Below the pieces are notes generated by a model, which was given only the letters and a program-made list of their open reading frames with translations, was not told the origin of the DNA and made no database searches. Below, one piece after another: positions 1 through 8,025 of a stretch of DNA of 34,140 bases (within the stretch, counting starts at the first letter, position 1; each line of letters opens with the position of its first letter). The position numbers were made by a program, and so were the translations under genes. Origin of the DNA: Phycisphaerae bacterium (GTDB taxonomy: Bacteria; Planctomycetota; Phycisphaerae; SM23-33); NCBI GenBank assembly GCA_016929245.1, contig JAFGJE010000104.1, positions 1-34,140 on the forward strand. Reading direction: 5' to 3'.

Positions 1-97
1 TGCAAGATTTTATCATTACAAACGGCATAAGTTATTGGCTCCGCTAAGGAGTAAAGAACGAAAATGAAATTACACAGTAAAAATATTCATACCTGTT

Positions 98-213
98 TGT
101 CATCCTGAGCGGAGCGAGTCTTCGAGCGAAGTCGAAGGACCTTACGGGTACGATGGCGTAAGGTCCTTCGACGTAGCTTGCCCCTTAGGGGCTGCGCTCC
201 GCTCAGGATGACA
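98..213. repeat. Dispersed palindromic element, copy 1 (GAGCGGAGCG family)
   Basis: An imperfect palindrome bounded by TGTCATCCTGAGC and its reverse complement GCTCAGGATGACA, with inner arms around GTCGAAGGACCTTACG. The same element recurs at 13978-14093 and 29127-29227, with variants at 10421-10489 and 8605-8692. It lies upstream of the antiporter gene. Bases 1-97 hold no gene or signal I can recognise. Confidence 0.85.
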
Positions 214-280
214 ATTGACAATTCGTGAGAACTTGGGTTTGTGCTTGCTTCTTATGATATAAGGCGATACGCTCCCTCGC

Positions 281-1348
281 ATGTTGGCGGAACTGATACC
301 GGAGACGTTTTTTATCCAGGCGGGCGACCATTGGCAGGGTTGGTTGTGGCTGATGGCTGCCGGCGCGATTGTGCTGCTGGTGTTCGGCGCGGACCGCGCG
401 GTTTCCGCGGCGGTGCGCATGGCTGCGGCGCTGGGCATGAGCACGGTGATCATCGGCGCGACGGTCGTCTCGCTGGGGACGACCGCGCCGGAGACGGCGA
501 CGTCCGTGTCGGCTGCCTTCGCGGGCAAACCCGGCCTGGCGCTGGGCAACGGCGTGGGGTCGATCATCTGCAACATGTCCCTGATCTTCGGGTTGTCCTG
601 CTGCCTGACGCGCCTGCCCAAGGACCGGTTCATCCTGCGTCGTCACGGGTGGCTGCAACTGGGCAGCGGCGTGCTGCTGTCGGCGGTGGTGGGCGTTTTG
701 GCGCTGGTGCACGGGGGATGGGAAGGCGTGCTGCTGCCGCGATGGATCGGCGCGATCTTCCTGGCGTTGCTGTGCCTGTACATGTACCTGTCCGTCCGCT
801 GGGCGAAGCAGCATCCGGACATCATCCCCTCCGAAGCCCAGGAAGCGGCCGCCAGGGCGGGTCACGGCCCGAAGGAAGTGTTGCGCGACCTGCTGTTTCT
901 GGCGGTGGGGTTGGCGGTGGTCGTGTTCGGGGCGCAGGTGATGGTAGGTTCCGCCAGTCAGATTTGCCTGCGCTACGGCGTGCCGCCGGATGTGCTGGCG
1001 GTGACGCTGGTGGCGTTCGGCACGAGTCTGCCGGAATTCGTGACCGCCATCGCGTCGATCCTCAAGGGACACCCGGATTTGCTGGTGGGCAATATCATCG
1101 GCGCGAATATCCTGAACGTGCTGTTCGTCATCGGCGCTTCGGCGACGGCGGTTCCGTTGCGCGTGCCCAAACCGTTTTTTTACCTGCACCTGCCGGTGAT
1201 GCTCGCGGCGCTGGTGCTGTTCCGCCTGTACGTGTCTCGAAAGACCGACCGTTTTGAGCGCCGGCAAGGCGTACCGTTGCTGGTATTATTCGGGGGGTAT
1301 TATGCCGCTCTGTTCGTTCTCGTGGGAATGGGCGTGCTGAAACTGTAA
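281..1348 (+). CDS. Calcium/sodium antiporter, CaCA family (YrbG-like)
   Basis: A 355-residue, very hydrophobic inner-membrane protein with about ten membrane segments. It carries the two inverted alpha repeats that define the CaCA cation exchangers: LGTTAPE followed by a GNGVGSIICN stretch in the first half, and FGTSLPEF followed by VGNIIGANILN in the second. These acidic repeats form the ion-binding sites, and the family usually exchanges Ca2+ for Na+ or H+. Length fits the YrbG/TIGR00367 group (about 310-360). The ATG at 281 has no clear Shine-Dalgarno sequence, so the start is not certain. The next gene begins 27 bases downstream on the same strand, so the two may be cotranscribed. Substrate cannot be settled from the sequence. 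Confidence 0.9.
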   Translation: MLAELIPETFFIQAGDHWQGWLWLMAAGAIVLLVFGADRAVSAAVRMAAALGMSTVIIGATVVSLGTTAPETATSVSAAFAGKPGLALGNGVGSIICNMSLIFGLSCCLTRLPKDRFILRRHGWLQLGSGVLLSAVVGVLALVHGGWEGVLLPRWIGAIFLALLCLYMYLSVRWAKQHPDIIPSEAQEAAARAGHGPKEVLRDLLFLAVGLAVVVFGAQVMVGSASQICLRYGVPPDVLAVTLVAFGTSLPEFVTAIASILKGHPDLLVGNIIGANILNVLFVIGASATAVPLRVPKPFFYLHLPVMLAALVLFRLYVSRKTDRFERRQGVPLLVLFGGYYAALFVLVGMGVLKL

Positions 1349-1375
1349 CCGCCGGCGGGATATGGGAGCCGAACC

Positions 1376-2551
1376 GTGAAACAAACACATGCGATCACGT
1401 GGATCCTCGTGGGGATGGCGGGATGGACGGCTGCGCCGGCGCGGGGGCAGTTTTCGACGGGTATGCTGAAAATGCAGAAAGCGGTCGATTACGCCCACGC
1501 GGGCGTCATTTTCTCGATTCCGACGGGATTTTCGATTTCACCGCAATGCTTCGGGGAGTTTCAGGTGATGCTCGCGTCTCGCGTGGAGGGGAAGCAGGCC
1601 ACCCAGAGCATTTCGCTGGCGGCGTATCCGGTGGACGAAAACACCACCCCGCGGGAGGTGTTGAAAAAACTGCGGATTCCCCTGGAAGAAAGTCTCTCCG
1701 TGATTCGTTTTGAAGTCGTCAAATCGGTCGAGACGACCGTGGCGGGATTGCCCGCCCAGGTCGTCCACTTGGCCTACACGTTTCGCGGAATCAAAACGGT
1801 CACGCTCAGCGCGTGCTTTATTCGCGACGTGTTCCCGGCGGCGACGACGAAACCCGCCGGCGCCACCCAGCCGGTCGGGAAGCGCCTGGCGTACGTCCTG
1901 ACGCTGGAGGTGGCGGAGAGTCACCGTCAGACCATGCTGAAGACCTTTGAAGCGATTGTGCGCACGATCATGCTCACGGCGATCACCCGCCCCATTGATT
2001 CGGAGATCGATTTGGAAGGCCCGTATCTGCGGGATCTTCGCCGGGGATACGCCCTGCGCATGCCCGTGGGATGGGTCGGCGGGAATAACGACCTGGGCGT
2101 GTTCATCGAGCAGTCGGACTATACCTTAGGCGGCGTGCCTTGTCCGTCGGTGCAGGCGGTCTCCTCGCTCGTGGAACCGTCGCTGACGGCGGAATCCTGC
2201 GGTCAAAAGGCGATCGCCTATATGAAACAGCGGGGCGCGAGCGTCGAAATCCTGTCCCAGGGGGCCGTGAAATTCGCCAAACGGGACGGATGGAAGATCG
2301 TGCTGCGCAAAACCGTGTCACCCGCGAGCCAACCGGCGCAGACCCAGCCGGCGCGAAGTCAACCGGCCCAAACGACCACGCTGGAGGTCCATTACCTTCT
2401 GGTCACCCCGCCGAACGAGGAGTTGTATGAAGAGAAGGCCCGTAGTTACGCCCTGATCGTGGCGGGGCAGGACGTGGCCGTGGAGCTACTGACCCATTTT
2501 GCGGAGCAACTGGCGGATCGTTTCGTCGTCATGCCCGCACGGGAAGAATAG
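1376..2551 (+). CDS. Secreted protein of unknown function, two similar halves
   Basis: A 391-residue protein starting at GTG 1376, 27 bases after the antiporter gene. Residues 1-25 form a signal peptide (hydrophobic core, then ARG-Q). The N-terminal half (about 30-200) and C-terminal half (about 215-390) each begin with a similar element (SIPTGF, RMPVGW), which suggests a duplicated domain. Low-complexity Pro/Ala/Gln/Thr segments (around residue 160 and around 315-335) look like linkers. I do not recognise the family. It is probably periplasmic or exported. The dnaN promoter starts 15 bases after its stop codon. Confidence 0.7.
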   Translation: MKQTHAITWILVGMAGWTAAPARGQFSTGMLKMQKAVDYAHAGVIFSIPTGFSISPQCFGEFQVMLASRVEGKQATQSISLAAYPVDENTTPREVLKKLRIPLEESLSVIRFEVVKSVETTVAGLPAQVVHLAYTFRGIKTVTLSACFIRDVFPAATTKPAGATQPVGKRLAYVLTLEVAESHRQTMLKTFEAIVRTIMLTAITRPIDSEIDLEGPYLRDLRRGYALRMPVGWVGGNNDLGVFIEQSDYTLGGVPCPSVQAVSSLVEPSLTAESCGQKAIAYMKQRGASVEILSQGAVKFAKRDGWKIVLRKTVSPASQPAQTQPARSQPAQTTTLEVHYLLVTPPNEELYEEKARSYALIVAGQDVAVELLTHFAEQLADRFVVMPAREE

Positions 2552-2565
2552 TCCCCCGCCGGGAC

Positions 2566-2594
2566 TTGCAAGTGAAGGGAATCCGGCGTATAAA
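2566..2594 (+). promoter_or_regulatory. Predicted sigma-70 promoter of dnaN
   Basis: TTGCAA at 2566-2571 and TATAAA at 2589-2594 are separated by 17 bases, close to the housekeeping consensus. It lies about 70 bases upstream of the dnaN start and just after the preceding gene, so dnaN can be transcribed on its own. Confidence 0.6.
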
Positions 2595-2662
2595 ATCCTT
2601 GCGCCATGGGGGAATGTCCATGGCGGAAGAAGCGAGTTTCGCAACACGGAAGGAACAGGACC

Positions 2663-3760
2663 ATGAAGGTAATTGCACAGACATCCGGTTTGCAGGACGC
2701 CTTGGCGCTGGCGGGGAGCATCGTAGCGACGCGCACGCCCAAGCCGGTGTTACAATGCGTCAAACTCATCGCCGCCGACGACACCTTGACGCTGATGGCG
2801 ACGGACCTGGAAGTGGGTTGTCGTTATCAGATCACGGCTGTCAAGGTGGAGGAGCCCGGCGAGGCGTTGATTCCGGCGGACCGGTTGAACGGGATCGTGC
2901 GGGAATCCGCGGGCGACGAAAGCCTGACAATCGAAACGGAAAAGGACGCCTGCCTCGTGAAGGGCGCCGGCAGCAAGTTTAAGATCTTCAGTTACGATCC
3001 GGCGGAATATCCAGCCATCGCGGAATTCCCCGGCGAAGCGGATTTTCAGATCCCGACAGCCGTCCTGACGGACATGATCTCCAAGGTGCTCTTCGCGACC
3101 GCCAAGGCGCACAGCCATTACGCCATTTCCGGCGTGTTGTGGGAGGCGTCGGGCAAAAAACTCCAGCTCGTGGCGACCGACGGGCACCGCCTGGCGCAGG
3201 CGAAAGGGTCGCTGGCCAAAGCAGCCCAGGACGTCTCGGCGATCGTGCCGGCGAAACTGATGAGCCTGATCCAGCGCATCAGCGACGACGCCGACGGGGC
3301 CCTGCAGGTGAAAATCCTGGAAAACCAGATTCTCGTGCGGACCGCCCGCGTGATGCTCGTCAGTTCGCTGGTGCAGGGGAACTTTCCGAAATACGCCGAC
3401 GTGATCCCCAAGGAATGCAACCGCAAAGCCGCCATCAAGACCGCCGAGTTCGAGCATCGCGTCCGCCAGGCGGCGCTGCTGACGAACGAGGAATCCCGCG
3501 GCGTGAAGCTGAGCTTCCAGCCCAAGGCCGTCACGCTCTCCAGCCGGGCCCCGGAAACCGGCGAAGCGGAAGTGCAGTGCCCCATCGCCCTGGAGGGCGA
3601 ACCGGTGGACATCGGGTTCAATCCGTCGTTCTTGACCGACGCGATGCGCGTCATCGGCGGCGACGAGATTTCCGTGGAAATGAGCGCGTCGAACAAGCCT
3701 GCCGTCATCAAATCCGGCGCGGATTTCCTTTACGTCCTCATGCCGGTGGATTTGGGATAA
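2663..3760 (+). CDS. dnaN: DNA polymerase III beta sliding clamp
   Basis: A 365-residue protein that matches the beta clamp along its whole length: N-terminal MKVIAQTSGL, the ATDGHRLA segment in the middle domain, and the C-terminal LMPVDLG ending typical of clamps (E. coli LMPMRL). It forms the dimeric ring that tethers DNA polymerase III to DNA and serves as a docking hub for repair proteins. An upstream in-frame ATG at 2606 would add 19 residues, but the start at 2663 follows a good ribosome-binding site (AGGAACAGGA) and gives the normal N-terminus. The gene is not beside dnaA or recF here. It is monocistronic, with its own promoter and a strong terminator. Confidence 0.97.
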   Translation: MKVIAQTSGLQDALALAGSIVATRTPKPVLQCVKLIAADDTLTLMATDLEVGCRYQITAVKVEEPGEALIPADRLNGIVRESAGDESLTIETEKDACLVKGAGSKFKIFSYDPAEYPAIAEFPGEADFQIPTAVLTDMISKVLFATAKAHSHYAISGVLWEASGKKLQLVATDGHRLAQAKGSLAKAAQDVSAIVPAKLMSLIQRISDDADGALQVKILENQILVRTARVMLVSSLVQGNFPKYADVIPKECNRKAAIKTAEFEHRVRQAALLTNEESRGVKLSFQPKAVTLSSRAPETGEAEVQCPIALEGEPVDIGFNPSFLTDAMRVIGGDEISVEMSASNKPAVIKSGADFLYVLMPVDLG

Positions 3761-3781
3761 CCCACGATACGTGTAAACAAC

Positions 3782-3822
3782 AACGCGGCGGGAATGATGA
3801 TCAAAACCATTCCCGCCGCGTT
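3782..3822. terminator. Bidirectional hairpin terminator between dnaN and the cobalamin operon
   Basis: A perfect 15-bp stem (3782-3796 pairs with 3808-3822) with an 11-base loop and a T-rich flank on the plus side. It lies between the convergent ends of dnaN (3760) and the prepilin-like gene (3855), so it can stop transcription from both sides. Confidence 0.85.
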
Positions 3823-3854
3823 TCTCATTTCAGCCGGCGCCCTCCAAACCGGCG

Positions 3855-4682
3855 TTATTTCAAGTCGAACAACTCATTCGATTCCGGACCGAACCAACCG
3901 ACGCCTTGCTCTTTGGCTTCGTCGCCTGTGATAAGGCTGTAGGTTTGATAGGAAACGGTAAACGACAATTCCCGACTATCGGCATGTCCGTCCACCCAAG
4001 CGACGTTGGTCTCTTCCATATGGCGAAAGTGGATTGATACATCCGGGCTCATCGGTGTCATCCCATCCATTAATGACCACGCCCAGAATGGTGCATGGCA
4101 GAATGAGTAGGCTATCAATTGCGTTTCACTTTTCACAAACGCCGTATCCGTGAACATGACGGTTTCGGAGGGTCGGGTTACTTCGGTGTTTTTTGCGCTT
4201 TTATTACACGGAGGAATCATGCCGTCGAATGATTCGTATCGTCCACCGATATACATGTCGTTATATCCGTATCCTCCGCATCCGGCTTCGAAGGCCTTGA
4301 ATTGGCCTGCTTCGTCGTAATAATCAATGTCTTTTAGAAAACTTGGACATGCCTTTAATCCCTCCGCGCCCATGTACGGCTTTAGCGGACTGCGTTGGAA
4401 ATCAAATCGATCATTTTTATTGTCCCGTTGCCCATGCCATCGTTTCAGATTTTTATTTTCATCTTCCTTCGCCAAGACAAATGATCCCTTGAAATCTTCC
4501 GCATAGAGGAGATTCGAGATACAGAGATATCGAATGTTGGACGCGCAGATCGCCTTGCGCGCCAATTCCTTAGCCTTGGTCAGACTCGGTAAGAGAATCG
4601 ACGCCAACAGCGCGATGATCGCGATGACGACCAAAAGCTCGATCAACGTAAACGCGGACAGGTTGGAATTTGCACGTTTCAT
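3855..4682 (-). CDS. Prepilin-like protein with H-X9-DG C-terminal motif, last gene of the cobalamin operon
   Basis: A 275-residue protein with a type IV prepilin N-terminus: a short basic leader, then [20 protein letters not shown] with Glu at position 5 of the mature helix. Unusually, the residue before the cleavage-site Phe is Ala. The C-terminal half has [13 protein letters not shown], the H-X9-DG motif of a large prepilin-like family known from Planctomycetota, Lentisphaerota and Verrucomicrobiota. It is probably processed by prepilin peptidase and built into or near the envelope; the role of the family is unknown. It starts 26 bases after the stop of the upstream PEP-CTERM gene, with no clear ribosome-binding site, so translation is probably coupled. 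It ends at the shared terminator. Confidence 0.85.
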   Translation of the reverse strand: MKRANSNLSAFTLIELLVVIAIIALLASILLPSLTKAKELARKAICASNIRYLCISNLLYAEDFKGSFVLAKEDENKNLKRWHGQRDNKNDRFDFQRSPLKPYMGAEGLKACPSFLKDIDYYDEAGQFKAFEAGCGGYGYNDMYIGGRYESFDGMIPPCNKSAKNTEVTRPSETVMFTDTAFVKSETQLIAYSFCHAPFWAWSLMDGMTPMSPDVSIHFRHMEETNVAWVDGHADSRELSFTVSYQTYSLITGDEAKEQGVGWFGPESNELFDLK

Positions 4683-4708
4683 GGTTATATGTTTGAGTCA
4701 GACAAAAC

Positions 4709-6343
4709 CTAAACACGTTTTCGACGACGGAGAAGATTCAAGCCGCCCAACGCCGACAAAACCATCGTCGCCGGTTCGGGGATCGGATTCCCGGAAGCGG
4801 AGGCGCCGTAATAATTCGCCCAAATGGTGTAATCCGCCGGTGTAACATCATTATCTCCATTAAAATCGCCTTCCGAAAAGGAATCACCGGCGCCATAGTT
4901 GTTGGCCCAAACGGTATAGTCCGCCGGGGAAACCTCCCCATCCAGATTCGCGTCGCCGGGAATCCAGGTGGACACCGCCAGGAGCGAGAAGTCCGTCACA
5001 CCTTCGACGGTCAACAATCCCGTGGTTTCGTCATAATCGACGATATCGCCGGCTTCGATCCATTCCGTGTCGTCCCACAGCAACGCCAGCAGGTCGCTTC
5101 CGTCACCGCTGTATTCACCCAAATCGATGTGGAAAACCAACGTACCGTCGCCGCCTTCTTCAAACGCAAGCGTGTCAGTATCCACCTCCCAGGCGCTGAG
5201 CACGTCATACGGGATGAGCGCCAACTCCGAACCGCTGTATTCTTCCGCGGTAACGTCCACAGCCGTTCCATCGCCGCGGGCGGTATCTTGAAAGAGGATG
5301 TCCAGTTCGCTCTCGCCCGCGCCCCAGTGGGCCCAGGTGTCGCCGCCGGGACTGACGGTTTGAACGGTTTGGCTTTCGTTGCTGTCGGTCAACAGGTGAA
5401 TCGCGCCGACGGCTTCGACGTCGATTCCGCCGGAGCCCCACGTCACCCAGGCGTCGTAAATGCGCTTACCGTCGCTGCCGATGGTGGTGCCGTCCCCCGC
5501 GATATCCACGACGCGAATGTAATTGATATTGTTCAGGTTCACCGTGCCGCCGGTGACCAGCGGATCCTCCGCCAGTTCATCCAGGTTGAAGGGCGTGCCC
5601 CAGCTTTCGCCACTGGCGTTTTGGTGCTTGCCGGCCAGGTTGTAGACGTTGCTTACGTCCTGCGTCAGGTACGTGATATTCTCGGGGTTACTGTCTCCAT
5701 CGAGGTCGCCTCCCGTACCGCCGTCGGGATAATTGAGATAGCTGTTGGGAAATCGCGCGAAATCGGTTCCGTTTGTGGACACTTCGACAAAAGCAAATTC
5801 CGCTAACATTTCGCCGTATGTGCTTCCCTGTCCGGTTGTGTATTGCGAGACAAAGCAGTTCTCGAACACCGCGAAATCCGCGCCCGATCCGTTGATGATC
5901 GACTTGGTGAACGAGAGCGTCAGGCTGCCGGCGGGGTTGCTGAGAATCTCCGCGGCATCGCGATCTCCCAGGGAGACGATATTGAAGTTGTCGCCGGTTA
6001 CCGCGCCGGTGGCTTTTTGCGGATCTCCGAAGTCATAGGCATAATACGGAGGCCTGCCGATGCTGTTGGGGGCGTACGGTCCCAGGTTGTCAGACGGGGA
6101 ATAATCATCCACCGTCGCGGCCCATCCCGCGAAGTAGGGATTCACATAGTTATCGCACGATCCCGGATCGTCCGGATCGCAGACACCCAGGCCCTCGGGT
6201 CCGACGAATCCCGCGATGCCGGCGTCGATGTATCCGTTTTCCGCCGGCCCGCCTTTTCCGGGGGAATAAGGACCGGCCTGGGCGGTATGAATACAGATCA
6301 ACACCGCAAAAATACAAATGAGTTGTTTCTGGTATTTCATCAT
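4709..6343 (-). CDS. PEP-CTERM surface protein with dockerin-like repeats, cobalamin operon
   Basis: A 544-residue exported protein. Residues 1-23 are a signal peptide ending in TAQA. Residues about 25-320 form a domain containing FAVFENCF, AEFAFVEVSTNG, NLAGKHQNASG and GGIDVEAVGAIHL. From memory, the same signature occurs in surface proteins beside DUF4465 and btuB genes in Bacteroidota cobalamin loci (not verified). Residues about 460-515 hold two dockerin/EF-hand-like calcium repeats (DANLDGEVSPADY and DFNGDNDVTPADY). The last 25 residues are a PEP-CTERM sorting signal (PEPATM, hydrophobic helix, RRRKR), which predicts export and exosortase-dependent anchoring. A small hairpin sits just before its ribosome-binding site. 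It is the middle gene of the riboswitch-led operon. Ligand binding is inferred only from context. Confidence 0.85.
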   Translation of the reverse strand: MMKYQKQLICIFAVLICIHTAQAGPYSPGKGGPAENGYIDAGIAGFVGPEGLGVCDPDDPGSCDNYVNPYFAGWAATVDDYSPSDNLGPYAPNSIGRPPYYAYDFGDPQKATGAVTGDNFNIVSLGDRDAAEILSNPAGSLTLSFTKSIINGSGADFAVFENCFVSQYTTGQGSTYGEMLAEFAFVEVSTNGTDFARFPNSYLNYPDGGTGGDLDGDSNPENITYLTQDVSNVYNLAGKHQNASGESWGTPFNLDELAEDPLVTGGTVNLNNINYIRVVDIAGDGTTIGSDGKRIYDAWVTWGSGGIDVEAVGAIHLLTDSNESQTVQTVSPGGDTWAHWGAGESELDILFQDTARGDGTAVDVTAEEYSGSELALIPYDVLSAWEVDTDTLAFEEGGDGTLVFHIDLGEYSGDGSDLLALLWDDTEWIEAGDIVDYDETTGLLTVEGVTDFSLLAVSTWIPGDANLDGEVSPADYTVWANNYGAGDSFSEGDFNGDNDVTPADYTIWANYYGASASGNPIPEPATMVLSALGGLNLLRRRKRV

Positions 6344-6361
6344 TTCATTTCTCCTGTTTCC

Positions 6362-6383
6362 GACACGCGCCTTTTCGCGTGTC
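6362..6383 (-). promoter_or_regulatory. Small hairpin just upstream of the ribosome-binding site
   Basis: An 8-bp stem (6362-6369 with 6376-6383) and 6-base loop; on the minus strand the arms begin GACA and end TGTC. It lies directly before the AGGAG ribosome-binding site of the 544-residue PEP-CTERM gene. A similar hairpin occupies the same place in front of the DUF4465 gene. Confidence 0.6.
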
Positions 6384-6420
6384 TATTCATTTCCAAGCGG
6401 TCCATTGAAAAAACTGTTTT

Positions 6421-6469
6421 GGAACCGGCAGGAAGGGCCGTCGGGTTGCGGCCCTTCCTCGCCTGTTCC
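6421..6469 (-). terminator. Intercistronic hairpin, possible partial terminator or processing site
   Basis: A perfect 10-bp core stem (6431-6440 with 6449-6458), extended by GGAAC/GTTCC at the base, lies just after the stop of the DUF4465 gene. The nearest T-run on the minus strand is about ten bases further on. It may lower expression of the downstream genes or stabilise the first part of the message. Confidence 0.5.
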
Positions 6470-6476
6470 CTATACG

Positions 6477-7271
6477 TTATGCTCGTCGGCGACGGCGTAA
6501 CAGCGCCATCGCACCAATTGCCAACAGACTCATCGTCGCCGGTTCCGGGACGTCCATGGCGAAATACGTTGGAGTGTTGATTCCATACGCGCCGCTATCG
6601 GAGCTGTCCAAAGAGAATTCCAGCCCGATCACGTCGCCCAGACCGCTGGTATCCACCCAGGTCCACTCATTGATGATGTAGTCCTGGCTGTTGTCGGTAA
6701 AACGAAAATCCGCGAGGTAAAAATCCACCGTGCTGGCGGTATATTCTCCCATCGCGTCGATGCCTTTAATGATCAGCTTGAAATAATCGGGATCATCGCC
6801 CGTCGTTCCGCCGAATTTTTTGGCGACACTGTCACCGTTGAGCATGGACAGGTAGGCATACGTTGTGTTGGTGACGTAAAATCCGTCGAGTGTGGCATCG
6901 TAGGCCGCGTCCATTGCGGAAATCGTCCGCGGGATCGGATCGTACGTTCCGCCCATCCAGTTGAGGGGAATACACGAAACACCGTAATTCTCGCTTCCAC
7001 CCACACCGCCTCCGGTAATGGCGGAAAATTGATTGGTGTACCCAGCCGTGGTTGTGTCGGTCTCGTTCGAGTACACGAATCCATCCCAGCTATAGGTTCC
7101 GTCGTTGTGCGGGAAATACCAGTCTCCGCTGGTGAAATCGGTTTCACCGGAGCCCGCGCCGCCCCAATGGCTTTCGGACGCGAGGGTGTTGTCGTCAAAA
7201 TAAAACGTGGTCTGCGCCGCGGCGTATGTCGCCATGGCCAGGATCATTGTTAATGTGATTAACTTCTTCAT
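6477..7271 (-). CDS. DUF4465 family PEP-CTERM protein, first gene of the cobalamin operon
   Basis: A 264-residue exported protein. Residues 1-19 are a signal peptide. The body matches the DUF4465 pattern: YFDDN near the start, then FVYSNETDTTTAGYTNQFSA, YVTNTTYAYLSM, a GDSVAKKFGG segment, FYLADFRF, WTWVDTSGLG and YGINTPTYFAMD. The last 23 residues are a PEP-CTERM anchor (VPEPATM, hydrophobic helix, RRRRR). I recall DUF4465 proteins in Bacteroidota cobalamin-uptake loci, some described as surface B12-binding proteins; this could not be checked. The gene follows a cobalamin riboswitch with an intrinsic terminator, which independently points to cobalamin. Start ATG 7271 follows AAGGAATGAATC. Predicted role: surface capture of cobalamins or related corrinoids. 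Confidence 0.88.
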   Translation of the reverse strand: MKKLITLTMILAMATYAAAQTTFYFDDNTLASESHWGGAGSGETDFTSGDWYFPHNDGTYSWDGFVYSNETDTTTAGYTNQFSAITGGGVGGSENYGVSCIPLNWMGGTYDPIPRTISAMDAAYDATLDGFYVTNTTYAYLSMLNGDSVAKKFGGTTGDDPDYFKLIIKGIDAMGEYTASTVDFYLADFRFTDNSQDYIINEWTWVDTSGLGDVIGLEFSLDSSDSGAYGINTPTYFAMDVPEPATMSLLAIGAMALLRRRRRA

Positions 7272-7291
7272 GATTCATTCCTTCCATTTTC

Positions 7292-7311
7292 GACAGCCGA
7301 CTCAGGCTGTC
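7292..7311 (-). promoter_or_regulatory. Small hairpin just upstream of the ribosome-binding site
   Basis: A 7-bp stem (7292-7298 with 7305-7311) and 6-base loop; on the minus strand the arms are GACAGCC and GGCTGTC. It ends about 20 bases before the DUF4465 start codon. It parallels the hairpin at 6362-6383. Confidence 0.6.
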
Positions 7312-7559
7312 CTGGTTCACAACATCTCCCGGAAACAAACCTTGCTTCGCGGGTACACTGCATTGATTGACCTCATTCCTATAAAACAGCTTCCCCTCCA
7401 CGCTCCTTTCCGCCCGGATTCGGCGTCCGATACGCGGCGGGAACACGGTTCGGGCTCAAAACCGTGTTTTGCCGACAAGCCGGCGCCGGAGGTGTGCGTT
7501 GAAGCCCCGCGAGAAATCGAAACAGCCGTAATCGGCTTTCCGCAATTCGCGTGCGGCGC

Positions 7560-7601
7560 AAAAAACACCCCGGAACCTCGTGGAGTCGAGGCGCCGGGGT
7601 G
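7560..7601 (-). terminator. Intrinsic terminator of the cobalamin riboswitch
   Basis: On the minus strand an 8-bp outer stem (CACCCCGG/CCGGGGTG) encloses a 5-bp inner stem (CCTCG/CGAGG) and is followed by six T's. It lies about 75 bases after the riboswitch aptamer and about 290 bases before the first gene. That position fits a transcription-terminating expression platform. The remaining leader (7312-7558) has no feature I can identify. Confidence 0.8.
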
Positions 7602-7676
7602 AAAAAAGGTTATTCCTAAGGCAGAAAACCTGCATTCCAGTCCGGGCCGCCGATTGACTCGCGGAGGCAACACCGA

Positions 7677-7880
7677 GTTGGTCACAGGCAGGTATTCTGG
7701 CTTCCGGCTTCAGGGTCCGTTTGAGCTTTCCGGGCCTCAACCTCCTCGTCGCGCCTTCCCATCCCGCTTCCACGGCGGGACAGTGGCGTCGTGCGACAGG
7801 AGTCACCGGTTACAGCGGCGCGTCCGCGGCCGACTTTCACGGCCTTCCCTTTTGGGTCCAATCGGACCACCTGTAACGGG
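7677..7880 (-). promoter_or_regulatory. Cobalamin (B12) riboswitch aptamer
   Basis: Read on the minus strand, the stretch contains the conserved cobalamin-riboswitch blocks in order: the AAAAGGGAA segment near 7845, TAACCGGTGACTCC (near 7800-7815), the B12-box core GCCACTG (7781-7787), and the 3' end GAATACCTGCCTG (near 7685-7700). GTTACAGG and CCTGTGAC at the two ends can pair as P1 with one wobble. It senses adenosylcobalamin-type ligands and normally turns expression off when they are plentiful. It lies between a consensus promoter and an intrinsic terminator. Confidence 0.95.
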
Positions 7881-7884
7881 GGAC

Positions 7885-7912
7885 ATTGTATGGGCAAATC
7901 CGGATTTGTCAA
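7885..7912 (-). promoter_or_regulatory. Consensus sigma-70 promoter of the cobalamin operon
   Basis: On the minus strand TTGACA (7912-7907) and TACAAT (7890-7885) are separated by 16 bases. The predicted transcription start falls a few bases before the riboswitch aptamer. The remaining gap to the alkyltransferase gene (7913-8025) holds nothing else I can identify. Confidence 0.85.
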
Positions 7913-8025
7913 TGCCGAAAAACGAAAAAAGAGGGGACTTCATTCCGCCGTCAGAGCCGCCGCGCCGCATCTCCGCGCCCTAGGTCCACCCCCCTCACCC
8001 GCCCTCCGAAATCTCCAGAAAAAAA

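Noticed and set aside
2606-2662. Upstream start for dnaN
   Set aside because: The extra 19 residues do not match the beta-clamp N-terminus, and the ATG at 2663 has a better ribosome-binding site.
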